The notes under the pieces are model-generated. The model was given only the letters and a program-made list of their open reading frames with translations, was not told where the DNA came from and did no database searches. A stretch of 64,000 bases of DNA. Origin: Petrosia ficiformis (taxonomy: Eukaryota; Porifera; Demospongiae; Haplosclerida; Petrosiidae). How positions within the stretch are numbered: the first letter of the stretch is position 1; every line of letters begins with the position of its first letter. The translations under genes and the position numbers were made by a program. The stretch covers positions 45,757,037-45,821,036 of the forward strand of contig OX345636.1 of the NCBI GenBank assembly GCA_947044365.1, in the 5' to 3' direction. Shown here piece by piece: positions 33,305-44,816 of this stretch.

Positions 33305-36300
33305 ATGCAGCAAGACATCCATAATGAAGAACGAATCTCGACAGATCAAAATATTGCATATGGCTTGCAAACACTTTCTGTTACCAGCGACAAACATAGT
33401 ACTTTTGATATGATACAAGAGATATATGATGACACAGTGATTGATGCTGATAGCACACAACAGAGTGAGATATATGAAGAGCTTGATGTACAACAGATTG
33501 AATCACCAATAGCAGAAGACAACAATGTCTTAGTCTCATTAACACAAGGTACAATAATTATTTTTTGCTTTTTTAATTGATGTTGTAACTGACATAAATA
33601 AAATATTTATATTAAGTTACTGGACAACAAAACAATTTAAAACAGAATGTTTCGGTCTATGCATGACCTTCAAATAATTGTACTATTTATAAACAATTTT
33701 AGTATAACCATTGTCCAATAATTATAAATGCATCATTGTGACTATGGATGACAATTCTGATTGTTACAACCACCAGGCCTGGGGTTGATTACACTAATGT
33801 GATTAAGATTACGATTATGATTACAGCATGATTACATATGCTAATTATGATTATGATTACATGAAAAATACAATGATTATGATTACGATTACAATTACAG
33901 GTCTGTGATTACGATTACGATTACATTCATTGACAATAATTATACAATATGTTAGGATCTAGTCACAAGTGAAAGACATGTGCCTTTGCCCTTTGATACA
34001 ATACAATACAATATTTAGTCCAGTATTTTATTTGTATAAGTTATAAGTAAATTTAATCAAAATTAATGTTACATCAAATGAACATAATCATTTCAACTAG
34101 ATCAGTTAATGAGCATGACTGCAGCTAAACATCACTGTAATCATTGTAATCACTAGTGATTACAATGATTATGATGGATGATTATGATTATGATTATGAT
34201 TACACTGAACTAAACCTTTGTGATTATGATTATGATTACGATTACAGGAAAAATTGTAATCGATTGTAATTGACAATCATAATCGACCCCAGGCCTGACA
34301 ATAATAACAGAAATATAGAAGTGTAGATGTACACACACAAAATACTGCAAAGTAGTTTGGTTTTTACTCTCGTGAACCAAACTCCTCCTCTTTTTGAGAT
34401 TGGATGTACAGTGAGGAGCTTAGGAATTTGGCCACAGGTGTTGGTATGAAACTTACAACACATGTAAACTTTGAAATAGTTATTACTATTCATTACAAAA
34501 TGGCGAGTGAAAGTGCACTGTACTATTATTGTTACTCTTCTGTCGTTTTATACTACACATGACATTCCTGGAAGTTTTCAAAAACTATCATAAATTTTGG
34601 GGAATTGAGAGACTTCCCAAATCTGGTCTGTAGACAAGAGAGTGCATCATTCCTGTGAAAAGTCAGCTGCTGCTTCTTCTGTCTCATCCTTTCTAAAGCA
34701 AAATCATGTATCACTTATTCATTAACACAGATAGTAGAATAAATATAATTATAATAGTGGTAATAACAATATTCCCAGTCTAATTTTTTATACCAACACT
34801 TTCGGTAAAATTCCATAATTGGAAAGAAAAGTCAACTTGATAGACCAGATTCTCACCCTGCCTTCTGATCACAAGAAGGGTTGGACTCTGGATCGCCTAT
34901 CAGTTGTTTACTTTATGTCTTTGCGGTTGGGGCTCATAATGTGTGTTGTTAATGTTGAAATGATCACGGCACTTATAATAATTATTGTTCCAAACTATTA
35001 TTGGAGTGTGTGGAGTGTTCATATTATATATATATATATAATATATATGTATATTACATAGTATGCTAATAGGTCCTATATACAAAATATAGGAGCTGAG
35101 TTTTGTGTCCGAGGATGTGATGTAGCCCGAGCCTATGAGGCATAAACATCACACTCACATACATCCAAATTTTCAGTAATTTAAAATTTACCAAGCTATA
35201 TAACTTTCAAACTTCAACTAGTGTAGACTTCTAGCTGAAATTAGTAGAACAAAAGCAATTAATTTTATATTAAATCAGAACGAAAGGTGTATATTATACC
35301 AAAATCAACAGTTTAGCATGTAATCGGCTAACTATTTTCACTCTAAGAATACTGACCTATGTCCAGCTTCTTCTTCCAATTTATTTTTGTATAATTTTAT
35401 ATCCATTGTTTTTTACAATAAGTTCATTTCTACAATGATAATTTAAATTATGTATTATTACATTCACTGCATAAACAGTTTGTTTATTTCAACCAATCAG
35501 TTGGTTATCTCAATATCCATTAGTCATGAAATCATGTGTTGAAGAGTAGGCCAGCTTAACATTTGGTGTTAGAATGTTGTTCACAATGATAAGTAAATTA
35601 GTCATGATTCACAGTTTACATGTCAGTACTTTTCCACTATAAATAAGAACTGACATCATATCAGTCATCCTCCACTATCAATTTATTTAGTGATTGTGAA
35701 CAACAACAATTCAACACCAAATATTACAACACCTCAATACAGCGGTATGGTATGCAAAGGCACATTATTTAATTGGCATGCAATTGAGGTAACCAATTGA
35801 AATAATGCAGTGCTGTTTTATGTTATAAAGATCATTAGTACATGATCCTTTTTATTAGAAACCAGATTTGAAGCAATCAGGCACCCATTACCACCACTCT
35901 CTCTTCAACCTAATCATCCTGATAACACTAACATAAAGCTAGAGCCTAACTGCTCATATGGTTCAAGGCCACCATCTAGTAATGCCAATATTACTACTCA
36001 TGACACACCATTTCATCTGCCAGTCATAAATGACAATGAATCCCACCGTGAGACATCCATGCCTGAAAGGAACAATGAGAATACTGATACTATAATCACA
36101 GAACCGAATAGCTCATATGGTTTGAATGCAACCGCTACTGATCATGATGTAACTACTCACAACATACCATTGTGTTTACCTACTATTAAAGAAACACAGA
36201 TTGATGTTGCTACACATACTCAACAAAGAGTACAAACTGTACAATATGATTATATTGGACGATCAGGTGAGATTTATATATAATTATGTATATATAATTA

Positions 36301-39300
36301 TATCAGAGAGTACGGTAGTACTCTCTATGTAGGGATGGCCCAGAAAAAAAAATGACCGCCCATACATTTCAATTGCAAATGGTAAGCGATTAGCTGAAAT
36401 CTCTGGTAATATATACAAACAAGTTAAAATATACATAACTTACAATATATTGAGTATTTTTATAACTAACAATACCTTTTAGATGCCCAGAAATCTTCGT
36501 TAAAGTATAGAACTGGCGAGTAGCAAAACTGGCAAAATCTTCATATTACCGTATAGACGGAAAATTTTGGGTTAATTTAATTTTCGTGGAGACCAAAAAA
36601 ACACGAAAATTAGAATATTGAAATGTAATTACGACCAAAATTTAAGTTTAGGTTTGACTCCACCCATATTCCACGTGAAATTCGAAAAAGCATGGACGAG
36701 TATGAGGAAATGTTTGTAAGTTGTGTGAGAGGCTACCACGTTTATTAACAAATTTGGCAGGCCAGTATCGGGGAAGAACTAGAATGTAGAAGACAAATAT
36801 CCAATGTTGTGGACAGATATGCTGTGTGTACCATGAAAGACGACGAAATAGTTGGCCACTTACCTCAGAAAATTTCTGGACTGTGTTCTCTATTTCTTCG
36901 TCGTGGTGGCTCCATTAGATGCCAGATAACTGGAAACAGAAGACACTCTGTGGATTTACCCCAAGCAGGATTAGAACTTCCTTGCATTTTAATAATGAAA
37001 GGAAAGAAAGAGGACTTACTAAAGTTAAGACAGTCAATACGATAATAATGCATTGTAATTAATATTCAGTCTGATGTACAATATTATAATTGTCTATTTC
37101 TTAACAATAATCAATCATTATCACTTGAATCACAATTATCTGAATCTTCACTATCTTCACTATCTTCACTGGTGCTTGTACTTTCATCGCAGTCAGAAAA
37201 ATCAATAGACTGAGGAATACCACTAGCAATAAACCCATTAACAATTATATCTGGAGATTCAGAGATATACTCATCTAGTCTCACTAGCCATTGTGCTCCT
37301 ACAGACTTCATCTTGGCTGTTGATAAATCTACAGGTTCCAATTCTTCATTACTGGCAGTTGTCAACTGAAGTCCTATTTCATTGGCATACCATTTCTGAA
37401 ATTCTGACCTTAAAAAACTCTTGGCACTTTTATTGACGGAAATATCAAGTGGCTGCAATCTATCAGTGCAGCAAGCAGGAACTAATACAGACTGTATATT
37501 GTGCTTCTCCAAAATTTGAGTAATACTATCTGTTAGTTGACCCTTGAAGTGATCGAATATAGCTAAAGCAGCCTGTTGTTTGTCTAATCCTAAGTCTTCC
37601 CGAACTCTTTCAACAAATGACACTATAATCTTATCAATGTAATTCAGCATAGTCTGTTCATTTGACCAGTGATTTTCGCTATGAGTTATATGCCAGTCAG
37701 GTGGAAATGGATAACGTGGGTGACATCGGTCTGTCTTTCCACCATAAATCAGCTGAATTGGCATAAATTCACCTATAAGCGTACCACAAAAGACAGCGGT
37801 GATTTGACGTTTGTCATTGAGTCCCTTGATTTCAATACGCTTAGATCCTTTACGATCCATCGTCCAGTTAGTTGCAGGGACAAGGTTGAGACCTGTTTGG
37901 TCCCAATTAAAAATTATTTCTGATGGTATATTCTCCATTTCAACAATGTCTATTACTTCTTGTAAAAAGACACTCCAAATTTTTTTGAATTCTTCTACTG
38001 GCATTCTATATTTTGTTGTTCCTCGTCTTTTCGTAAAGTGCATTCTCTTAAGCAGCGATTTTCCCCAAGATTTTGTTAGAGTAGCTGGACCACCATATTC
38101 TGCCAGTCTTGTTCTGTCTAGAGCTTTTAATATGCCCATGGCACCAGAAATAACAATGTCAGTGTTAATAGTACCACCGTTCTCCCGGGTTTTCAAAATG
38201 TACTTCTGTACCATCAAGTCTAGCTTCTCCCCCAGCATCAGTGGTCTACCTCTCTTCTTTGGTGGCAACACTTTCACAGAAAGATCTTCTTCTGCACTGC
38301 GTTTTCGAGACAGCTCCTTTTCATAACATACTTTGAATCCACGTATAGTATTTTCACTAATTTTTTTACCAAGTTTCAGAGAAATTTTCTTTTAGCTGCC
38401 AAAACACCACATTCTGCCACATACTTTCCTATAACAGCCCTTTCTCTTGGCGAGAATTTGTGGTAAGGTCCTCTTTTTCTAGATTGACTTGTATTAGCTG
38501 CGAGCATCTGTGATATCTCTCTGTTGGCTGAGGCTATGGCTGCTGATGGAATACTCCTTGAAAGAGGCCCATTTGGTGTGGGATAAGTACTGGAAACTCG
38601 TTTGTAGTATTGCAGTATAGACATCTTCTAGTTTGGTAATACACGCGGTTCACGCCTAGTTATTAATTATTATTATTAACAGGACAATAATTTTAATGAA
38701 TAAAAAAATTCAAAAGGAATTTAATTTCGTGCTAGACTATTTACACGAATTTAAATCTGACGAAATGTTTTACAACTAAATATTTGATCCACAAAAATAT
38801 CCGTCTATACGGTATTCACTATTATTCTTCTTTTTCAGAAAAATAGATTTCTACGTTTCTGGAGCTATTAAAGCAGTTGTAGCACACATACAAATTTAAT
38901 TTAAGTTAAATTGAGGGGAATAAACTTCGTACTGTTCTGTTTTTTGACCTAGACAACGAATATTTTCAGCCACTACAGCAACCTACGTACGATAGGACAC
39001 CATTTGTAATAAACCACACCCATTAAAATACACCTATTAATTTTAAGAGAATTATGGATGTTATTACGGAGATGGTGTTCTACAAAACAGAAGAGTTGTA
39101 TAAAGTATTATACATATCATCACTTGATGATACTGAACTGTCTATGTACAAATCATTCAGTATTATAACTTCTGTACTGAATGTGCTTCTGTACTGCATA
39201 TCATCACTTCCACAAATAGCAAAATTTTTAAACCCAGATGATACTGAAATGTCCATGTACAAATCATTAGTAAAACTGAATGTGCTTCTGTACTGAATGC

Positions 39301-41179
39301 ACTTCTGCACTGCATATCATCACTTCCAGAAATAGCAAAATTTGTAAATCCAGATGATACTGAACTGTCCATGTACAAATCATTAGTATAACTGAATGTG
39401 TTAGTTGATCACTCTCAGATAAGAAATTTCATCACAATTATGCCACTAATTCATTGTATACGAGAATAATAAAAAAACATTTTTAAAAATGAAAGAGTAT
39501 GTAGGGATATATATTATTATACCGAGTCATTTAAAAATAGAATCGAAACAAGAATAATATAGTAACATGTTCAAAAATGAAAGATCTAGGAATTTTAATA
39601 ACAAATAATATTGCAGTAAATTTTGAGTACCGTCTCCTGGACACTATTCGTACAGAAAATATCAATACTGTGATTGAAACAGAATAGTAATCACGTATTT
39701 GATCAAAAAATTACCTGAATATATTATTATACCGAGTCATTTAAAATTAGAATTGAAACAAGAATAATATAAATCATTTTTAAAAATGAAAGAGTATGTA
39801 GGGATATATATATCAAAATCGAAAAAGCACAGGAACAAGATGGCTTTGACAACAAAATGAAATACCACTTCCACATAACAACCCTACATAAGTATACACA
39901 ACTAGAGTATATAAGGCAAAACACAAAGAAGTGATACTTATGTACGGTTGTTATGTTTTTTATTATTCTTTTACAATTTCAATTTCCTTATCTTGTCTAA
40001 TACATATAAAAAGAAGCAGAATAAATATTTTAACCTTCTTTGTGAATCTAATATGAGATATAAAACATGACAATTCATTTTAATTGGTACAAGACTACAA
40101 GTATTTATGTTATGATACAATAGGTGTCTTTTGGTTAGGTTCTCAATTAAAATAATATCGCTACAAAAATAATAGTTAAAATAAATAATCTATTGGTTAG
40201 TATAATTTTAATAGTTGTGAGCACATTTATAATTTGATTGATCATGAAAGTTGTCATGACTACGTTTAAATGATGATGACATTACTAATAACTCATTTTA
40301 TATGTGCAAATAAGAGTCAGAAAACCTATAACTACAAAATTAAAATATTGTTTCTGCTTATTTGTGCATCTAAAATGTGATATTAGACAGGGCAGTAAAT
40401 AGAACTTTGATTATCATAATATTCATGTAGTGTAAGCAGTCATAATACACTGCATCACCAATAATTTACATTCACTTCTTGCAACTATACTAACTACATT
40501 ATTTTTTGCAATGATATAGTACACAAATTTTCATAAACTTAATTAAATAATTTCTTTTTTAGAAAACCGTTTTCCAGAATATGAATTTCCAGAAAATTTC
40601 CAACCAGTTCAATACAATCAACAACCACCTACTTATGAGGAGATGTCACAACCACTACCCCACCAGCAACAGGTACCAAGGATAGTCCAATCACAACAAC
40701 AGGAGGGTATAACTCCCGAAGAGGTAAGTAGAATCAATCTAATATATGATTTTCCTGTAAAATTTCAACAAAATTTTCAATTCATATGTATATATAATAA
40801 TTACATGTTCACTTATAATAGGAAAATTTATTGATTCAAAGGCGTATAAGAGAGTATCAGCTTTGGACTTTTATTTTCTTACTACTCCTAGTAATAGTCA
40901 TACCGTCTCCTGTTGCTGCTGCAGCTATGATTCTAGCTGTAGTGTTTGCCATTTGTGTAAGACAATAACATAATAAATAATTTCTTTTCTCTTATACTTT
41001 TCCATCCACTTTAGGCATGGATGTCTCAAAAAAGTAGTGGTTCAAAATATAAAAAAAAAGCAGAAATGTTTCGCAATGTTTCTGTAGTTTTTGGATGGGC
41101 TGCAGGAGTGATTGCAGTTGTCGGTTGTCCATTTACAGTATGTTGGTGGTCCTGTTTAATTTTGCTTTTACAATTATAA
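33305..41179 (+). CDS. Two-membrane-segment PPxY protein, copy B (370 aa, five exons)
   Basis: Exons 33305-33548, 35859-36266, 40563-40723, 40822-40956 and 41015-41179 join in the same phases as copy A and total 1113 nt with no stop. Exons 3, 4 and 5 have exactly the lengths of copy A (161, 135, 165 nt). Exon 1 is shorter by an internal deletion (about 14 codons). The N-terminal region repeats the acidic motif [10 protein letters not shown] and IYEELDVQQIESPI. Exon 3 has [16 protein letters not shown]. Exon 4 carries TFIFLLLLVIVIPSPVAAAA and exon 5 the second membrane segment. Intron 1 holds a GATTAC-rich element and a MITE. Intron 2 (4.3 kb) holds a composite element and a pogo element. Role unknown; CD225/dispanin-like topology is a guess. 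Confidence 0.8.
33774..34297. mobile_element. GATTAC-hexamer element with CAGGCCTGGGGT ends, 524 bp
   Basis: Ends CAGGCCTGGGGTTGATTA and AATCGACCCCAGGCCTG form an inverted repeat. The interior is dominated by GATTAC/GATTAT hexamers arranged toward both ends. A relative lies at 52.58-52.93 kb. Ends resemble hAT termini, but no clear 8-bp duplication is present. Confidence 0.7.
34300..35050. other. Intron 1 of gene B, nothing recognised
   Basis: No repeat partner or coding motif seen. Ends at a short (TA)n tract. Confidence 0.4.
35053..35145 (+). repeat. Fragment of the nested-palindrome family
   Basis: GTATGCTAATAGGTCCTATA through TGTGTCCGAGGATGTGATGT and AGCCCGAGCCT matches 1385-1450, the left sub-palindrome of the element at 1380-1948. 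Confidence 0.8.
35465..35812. repeat. MITE, CACTGCA-AAACAGTTTGGTT family, 348 bp
   Basis: Begins CACTGCATAAACAGTTTG and ends CCAATTGAAATAATGCAGTG. Inside, CAATCAGTTGGTTATCTCAA is mirrored by GAGGTAACCAATTG. Absent from the corresponding place of gene A intron 1 (near 21.99 kb), so it inserted after duplication. Relatives at 48.81 and 55.50 kb. Confidence 0.8.
36692..37045 (+). pseudogene. HIRAN-like accessory ORF of the pogo element (one stop)
   Basis: Frame from ATG 36692 (MDEYEEMFVSCVRGYHVY) meets TAA at 36746-36748 and continues QIWQASIGEELECRRQ, DRYAVCTMKDDEIVGHLPQK, ISGLCSLFLRRGGSIRCQIT, and SVDLPQAGLELPC, to a stop at 37045. The pattern (VRGYHVY...IGEELEC-R...DRYAV...VGH-P-KIS) is that of HIRAN-type domains, which in HLTF bind 3' DNA ends. 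The VRGYHVY block is conserved in the second pogo element, so the TAA is a lesion in coding sequence. About 117 codons in full. Confidence 0.72.
37111..38624 (-). pseudogene. pogo-like DDE transposase, near-complete (one frameshift)
   Basis: The N-terminal part 38376-38624 (MSILQYYKRVSSTYPTPNG...; SRKRGPYHKFSPRERAVIGK) is a helix-turn-helix DNA-binding region. It ends in a TGA after AAKRKF. A one-base shift there (about 38393) rejoins the long frame 37111-38277, which begins before KKRGRPLMLGEKLD. The catalytic triad is visible as FNWDQTGL (first Asp), LAIFDHFKGQ (second Asp) and TDRLQPLDISVNK (third Asp). The C-terminus is an acidic Ser/Asp/Glu-rich tail. About 500 residues in all, the usual length for the family. 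It cuts and pastes the element at TA targets. A closely related intact source may exist elsewhere in the genome. Confidence 0.88.
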
Positions 41180-41370
41180 TAATATCACTACAAAAATAAC
41201 ATTGTTAAAATAAATATTTTATTGGTTAGTATAATTTTAATAGTTGTGCCGAGCACATTTATAATTTGATTGATCATGAAGGTTGTCATGACTACGTTCA
41301 AAAGATGATGACATAACTAATAACTCACATTAGATTGCAAACAAGGGTCAGAAAACCTATTACTACGTAA

Positions 41371-43085
41371 TCAGAGAGTACGCTAGTACCCTCTATGTAG
41401 GGACGGCCCGGAAAAAAAAATGGAAGCCATACATTTCAATTGCAAATGGTAAGCTGAAATCTTTGGTAATATGTACTAAGTTAGAAGACGCATAACTTAC
41501 AATATATTGAGTATTTTTATAACTAACAATACCTTTTAGATGCCCAGAGATCTTCGTTAAAGTAAACAACCGGCGAGTAGCGAAACTGGCAAAATCTTAT
41601 ATATATTATTCACTATTATTCTTCAGTCTGCTTCTTTTTCAGAAAAATAGATTTCTACGTTTCTGGAGCTACTAAAGTAGTTGTAGCACAAATACAAAGT
41701 TAAATTCAGGGGAACGAACTTCGTACTGTTCTTTTTCTTGACTTAGACAACGAATACTTTCAGCCACTACAGCAACCTACTTTAGTCTGGCGTGGCCCGC
41801 CCATTCGCTTGAAGAGTAATGTCTGGGAAGAGGATTTCAGTTCCTTTGACACAAGTATTCCGTTCCGTAACCACACCCTCCATATAAAATTATGTACTTA
41901 TTATAGGTGTCAACGGAACTGAAATCCTCCGCTGCAACTATACTTGCAGCGGTTAATTATGCATTCCCAAGTAACATGAATATAAAGTGTAAACATGCAC
42001 ACGTGAGTTCACACGAAGAGATGGATATTCGAGCTTCTGCTATCTTTGCAGCTAGGAGCCTTGGCTATGAGAAGCTGATAGATCTGCAGATGTATGTTTT
42101 ACTTACAATACATTCTCCCTGGATTAGCTGGGTTTTTGATATAGCTTTCTATGGTGGTAATGAAGACGTTAACACTCTCTAGATCTCTAGGTTCAACTGT
42201 TGCTAGTGAATCAGAACCTAGATTCCGCCTTTCTGTTGGAATATCCTTCAGATCGTTTCCACAGCCTAAGCACGTTCCGCCATTTGGTCACACCTACTCG
42301 ACGTACAATATAATCATTCCTGCAGATCATATAGCAGTGTTCCCATCAAATATTGATCAAATATTTACCTGGCTATGCGAGACTAAACCTACTTACGATA
42401 GGACACCATTTGTGGATTTATGGATTATGGATATCACTCATATCAGATGGTGTTCTACAAAACAGATAAGTTGTATAAAGTGTTATACATATCATCACTT
42501 CCACAAATAGCTCGACAAATAGCAACCCAGATGATACTGAACTGTCCATGTACAACTCATTAGTATAACTTCTGTACTGATGTGTTAGTTGATCACTCTC
42601 AGATAAGAAATTTCATCACAATTATACCACTTAATTTTTTTTTATTAAGTTGATTAATCGGTTTATTACTGATATCATCAGTGTACTAGATATGATATAT
42701 ATAATATAATATAATGTATACATATCTCTGCTGTAAATGAAACAGAATAGTCATCACGTGTTTGATCAAATATTTACCTGAATTAGTTAAAAATAGAATT
42801 GAAACAAGAATAATAAAAAACATTTTAAAAAAAATGAAAACCACAGAAACAAGATAGCTTTGGCAACAAAATGAAATACCACTTCAACATAACAACCCTA
42901 CATAAGTATATATAGCTAGAGTAAAGACAAAACACAAAGAAGTGATACTTATGTACGGTTGTTATGTGCATAGAAGTGGTATTTCATTTTGTTGCCAAAG
43001 CCATCTTGTTCCTGTGCTTTTTTGGTTTTGATATATATCCCTACATACTCTTTCTTTTTTAAAAATGTTTTTTATTATTCTATTA
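41371..43085 (+). mobile_element. Composite element, copy 3, carrying a 607-bp insertion
   Basis: Left end TCAGAGAGTACGCTAGTACC. The hairpin right half is at 42805-43085 (AAGTGGTATTTCATTTTG mirrored). The empty site for the pogo insertion of copy 2 is near 41603. The body is interrupted by a second element at 41781-42387. Confidence 0.75.
41781..42387. mobile_element. 607-bp element with TTTAGTCT ends and CCTAC duplication
   Basis: Left end TTTAGTCTGGCGTGGCC and right end GGCTATGCGAGACTAAA are inverted repeats. CCTAC occurs on both sides (41776-41780 and 42388-42392), while the uninterrupted relative at 38.98 kb has it once. Internally GAGGATTTCAGTTCCTTTGA is mirrored by GTCAACGGAACTGAAATCCT. 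It contains open frames (41907-42182 and 42151-42510) without recognisable motifs. Superfamily uncertain; a captured gene piece is possible. Confidence 0.75.
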
Positions 43086-43949
43086 AAATATTTATTTGTG
43101 TATCTAAAATGTGATATTAGACAGGGCAGTAAATTGAATTAATATATGTTTATCTTGTGTGCGTGTTTAATTGAACATAATCATGAATACACATATAATG
43201 CTATATAATGAATGTATTTGTCTTATTAATAGTTATGAAGGTTATTAACCCTCACCCACATAGGCAGAGTGGAGGGTTACTGTAATAAATTTCTCAGTCT
43301 GTCTGTATCTATAGTTATCAAATGTTTGGATAACTAACAACACTAGCACTTCAACCGAGTACCAACAGACTTGAAATTATATAAAAAATATCAAAAGTCT
43401 TTTCTAAACACTGAAGTTATGACAATTTCTACAACTCATGATTGCTGTTTCACCACTTTCTGAAGAATTCTGGCATACCAATTGCAAAAGAGTGAAACAC
43501 AACTCGCTAAGAACTTCTTTCAACAATATAGATGACTGTCCTTCATGATCCATGTCTTGTTGATTACATAGTCTTTATTAATTTTACAGTTAGACAGAAT
43601 TGTGTTCCAAATGAAGTTGTTCATTGAGAAAGAAAATAATAGCTCTACACAATATTTCAAACCTGTTATTTTTATTAATACATTACATGTATTTTAAAAA
43701 TTTTTATTAATGATGTATAGAATTTGTACATGTGTAATTGTGAAAACGTTAAAACTCTAAAATTTAGACTCTTACTATCACTTTCATTGAAGCAGGTCTT
43801 ACTAGAACTCTATTTGTATTGTATTACCTGAACTGTTTTGTAAGTGACATTCAAATTAGCCAGAATCTACAAGAATTGAACATAATTATATCAGTAGCAG
43901 CCTATGAGCGTGACAATTATCAGAGAGTACACAGACACATATTTGAAAT
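43086..43949. other. Non-coding; 3' flank of gene B with unoccupied LTR site
   Basis: 43.18-43.35 kb matches the flank of gene A and holds TTATTAATAGTTATGAAGG, the unoccupied target of the LTR element. The rest shows no motif. Confidence 0.6.
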
Positions 43950-44400
43950 TATTATAACCACACCCACTTTGATCATGACTCAGCATCACAGATGCAACTT
44001 CTTTGCAACTTTCTGGACCTCCTGGAGCAATCTAAAAGTCACCTCAACCTTGCTTACCAATTACTGCAAGTGCAGCATCCACTCAAGTCTGCAAGCAAAC
44101 GGTATTTTTCACTTATTCTCCCAACATCCCTTTCTCTCTCACTAGCTAGAAAGCAAGTCTATACATCACACATACATATCTCTTTTCTTTTTTTTTTAAG
44201 TACTCTAAGCTAACTTCAAAGTAACATCAAAGAGCGGACACTTGAATCAAAGCACCGCCCGACCACATCCAACAAAGCATGGGCGTTTTTGACAATAGAA
44301 TGCCGACATACCGCCACCACATTGGTATGCTCTCGTAATCTACAGTAATTTGGGGTGTGGTACATCCAAGATCCCGTGAATTACAGTTTAATTAAATTTA
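43950..44400 (+). repeat. Dispersed repeat arm, inverted partner of 27.17-27.64 kb
   Basis: See the partner arm. Here the blocks run ATGCAACTTCTTTGCAACTT through GGCGTTTTTGACAATAGAAT and GTGTGGTACATCCAAGATC. Confidence 0.7.
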
Positions 44401-44816
44401 GTATTCTATTGATGGATAAAAGGAAAAGTAGCTATGCACAGTCAAAACATGATTATAACAAGAAATATATTACATATATCAGTTTATCACCAATTATGTT
44501 CAAGCAAACACAATATTCAATTTATTTATTCATATCATCATCATCATCACCATCATTTCTTTGTGGTTTATAGTCGTCGTGCCTACAATATTTTTTATAA
44601 TAACAAATTGAGAGTACTATACAAAGTATTATCACAGATATGAATGTGATACTAAGTAAAGTAGCAAGAACTTCAACAGTAACATTTTTCTGCCTTGAAC
44701 CTATACAAAATAAAGTCAATTATAATTAAACTTTAGCAAATACAATTTACCATTGCCTACAGTCCACACATGTTCATTCCCAGCCGATTCTTTGCTCTTT
44801 AATGATTCAGTAAAAG

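Larger units (their letters stand above)
36549..38812. mobile_element. pogo/Tigger-like transposon, 2264 bp, TA duplication
   Basis: Inverted ends CCGTATAGACGG and CCGTCTATACGG, flanked by TA on both sides (36547-36548 and 38813-38814). The homologous composite element at 41.37 kb shows the empty TA site (CTTATATATATTATTCACTA). It encodes a DDE transposase (minus) and a HIRAN-like ORF (plus), arranged convergently. Only one frameshift in the transposase and one stop in the accessory ORF, so it is young. Confidence 0.92.
36303..39972 (+). mobile_element. Composite element, copy 2, split by a pogo element
   Basis: Left end TA|TCAGAGAGTACGGTAGTACT (36303). The first part 36303-36546 continues at 38815 after the pogo insertion, through 39.05-39.45 kb, to the hairpin end near 39972. 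An internal stretch (about 39.45-39.76 kb) is partly duplicated. Confidence 0.72.

Noticed and set aside
33720..34300. CRISPR-like or telomere-like array because of repeated GATTAC words
   Set aside because: No regular spacer structure, and hexamers point both ways toward inverted ends; it is an element, not an array.
36716..36760. A 45-bp intron in the HIRAN-like ORF
   Set aside because: The sequence encodes a VRGYHVY block conserved in the second pogo element, so it is coding with a point stop, not an intron.
37669..38326. Plus-strand open frames opposite the pogo transposase
   Set aside because: They are antisense shadows of the transposase, whose catalytic motifs are clear on the minus strand.
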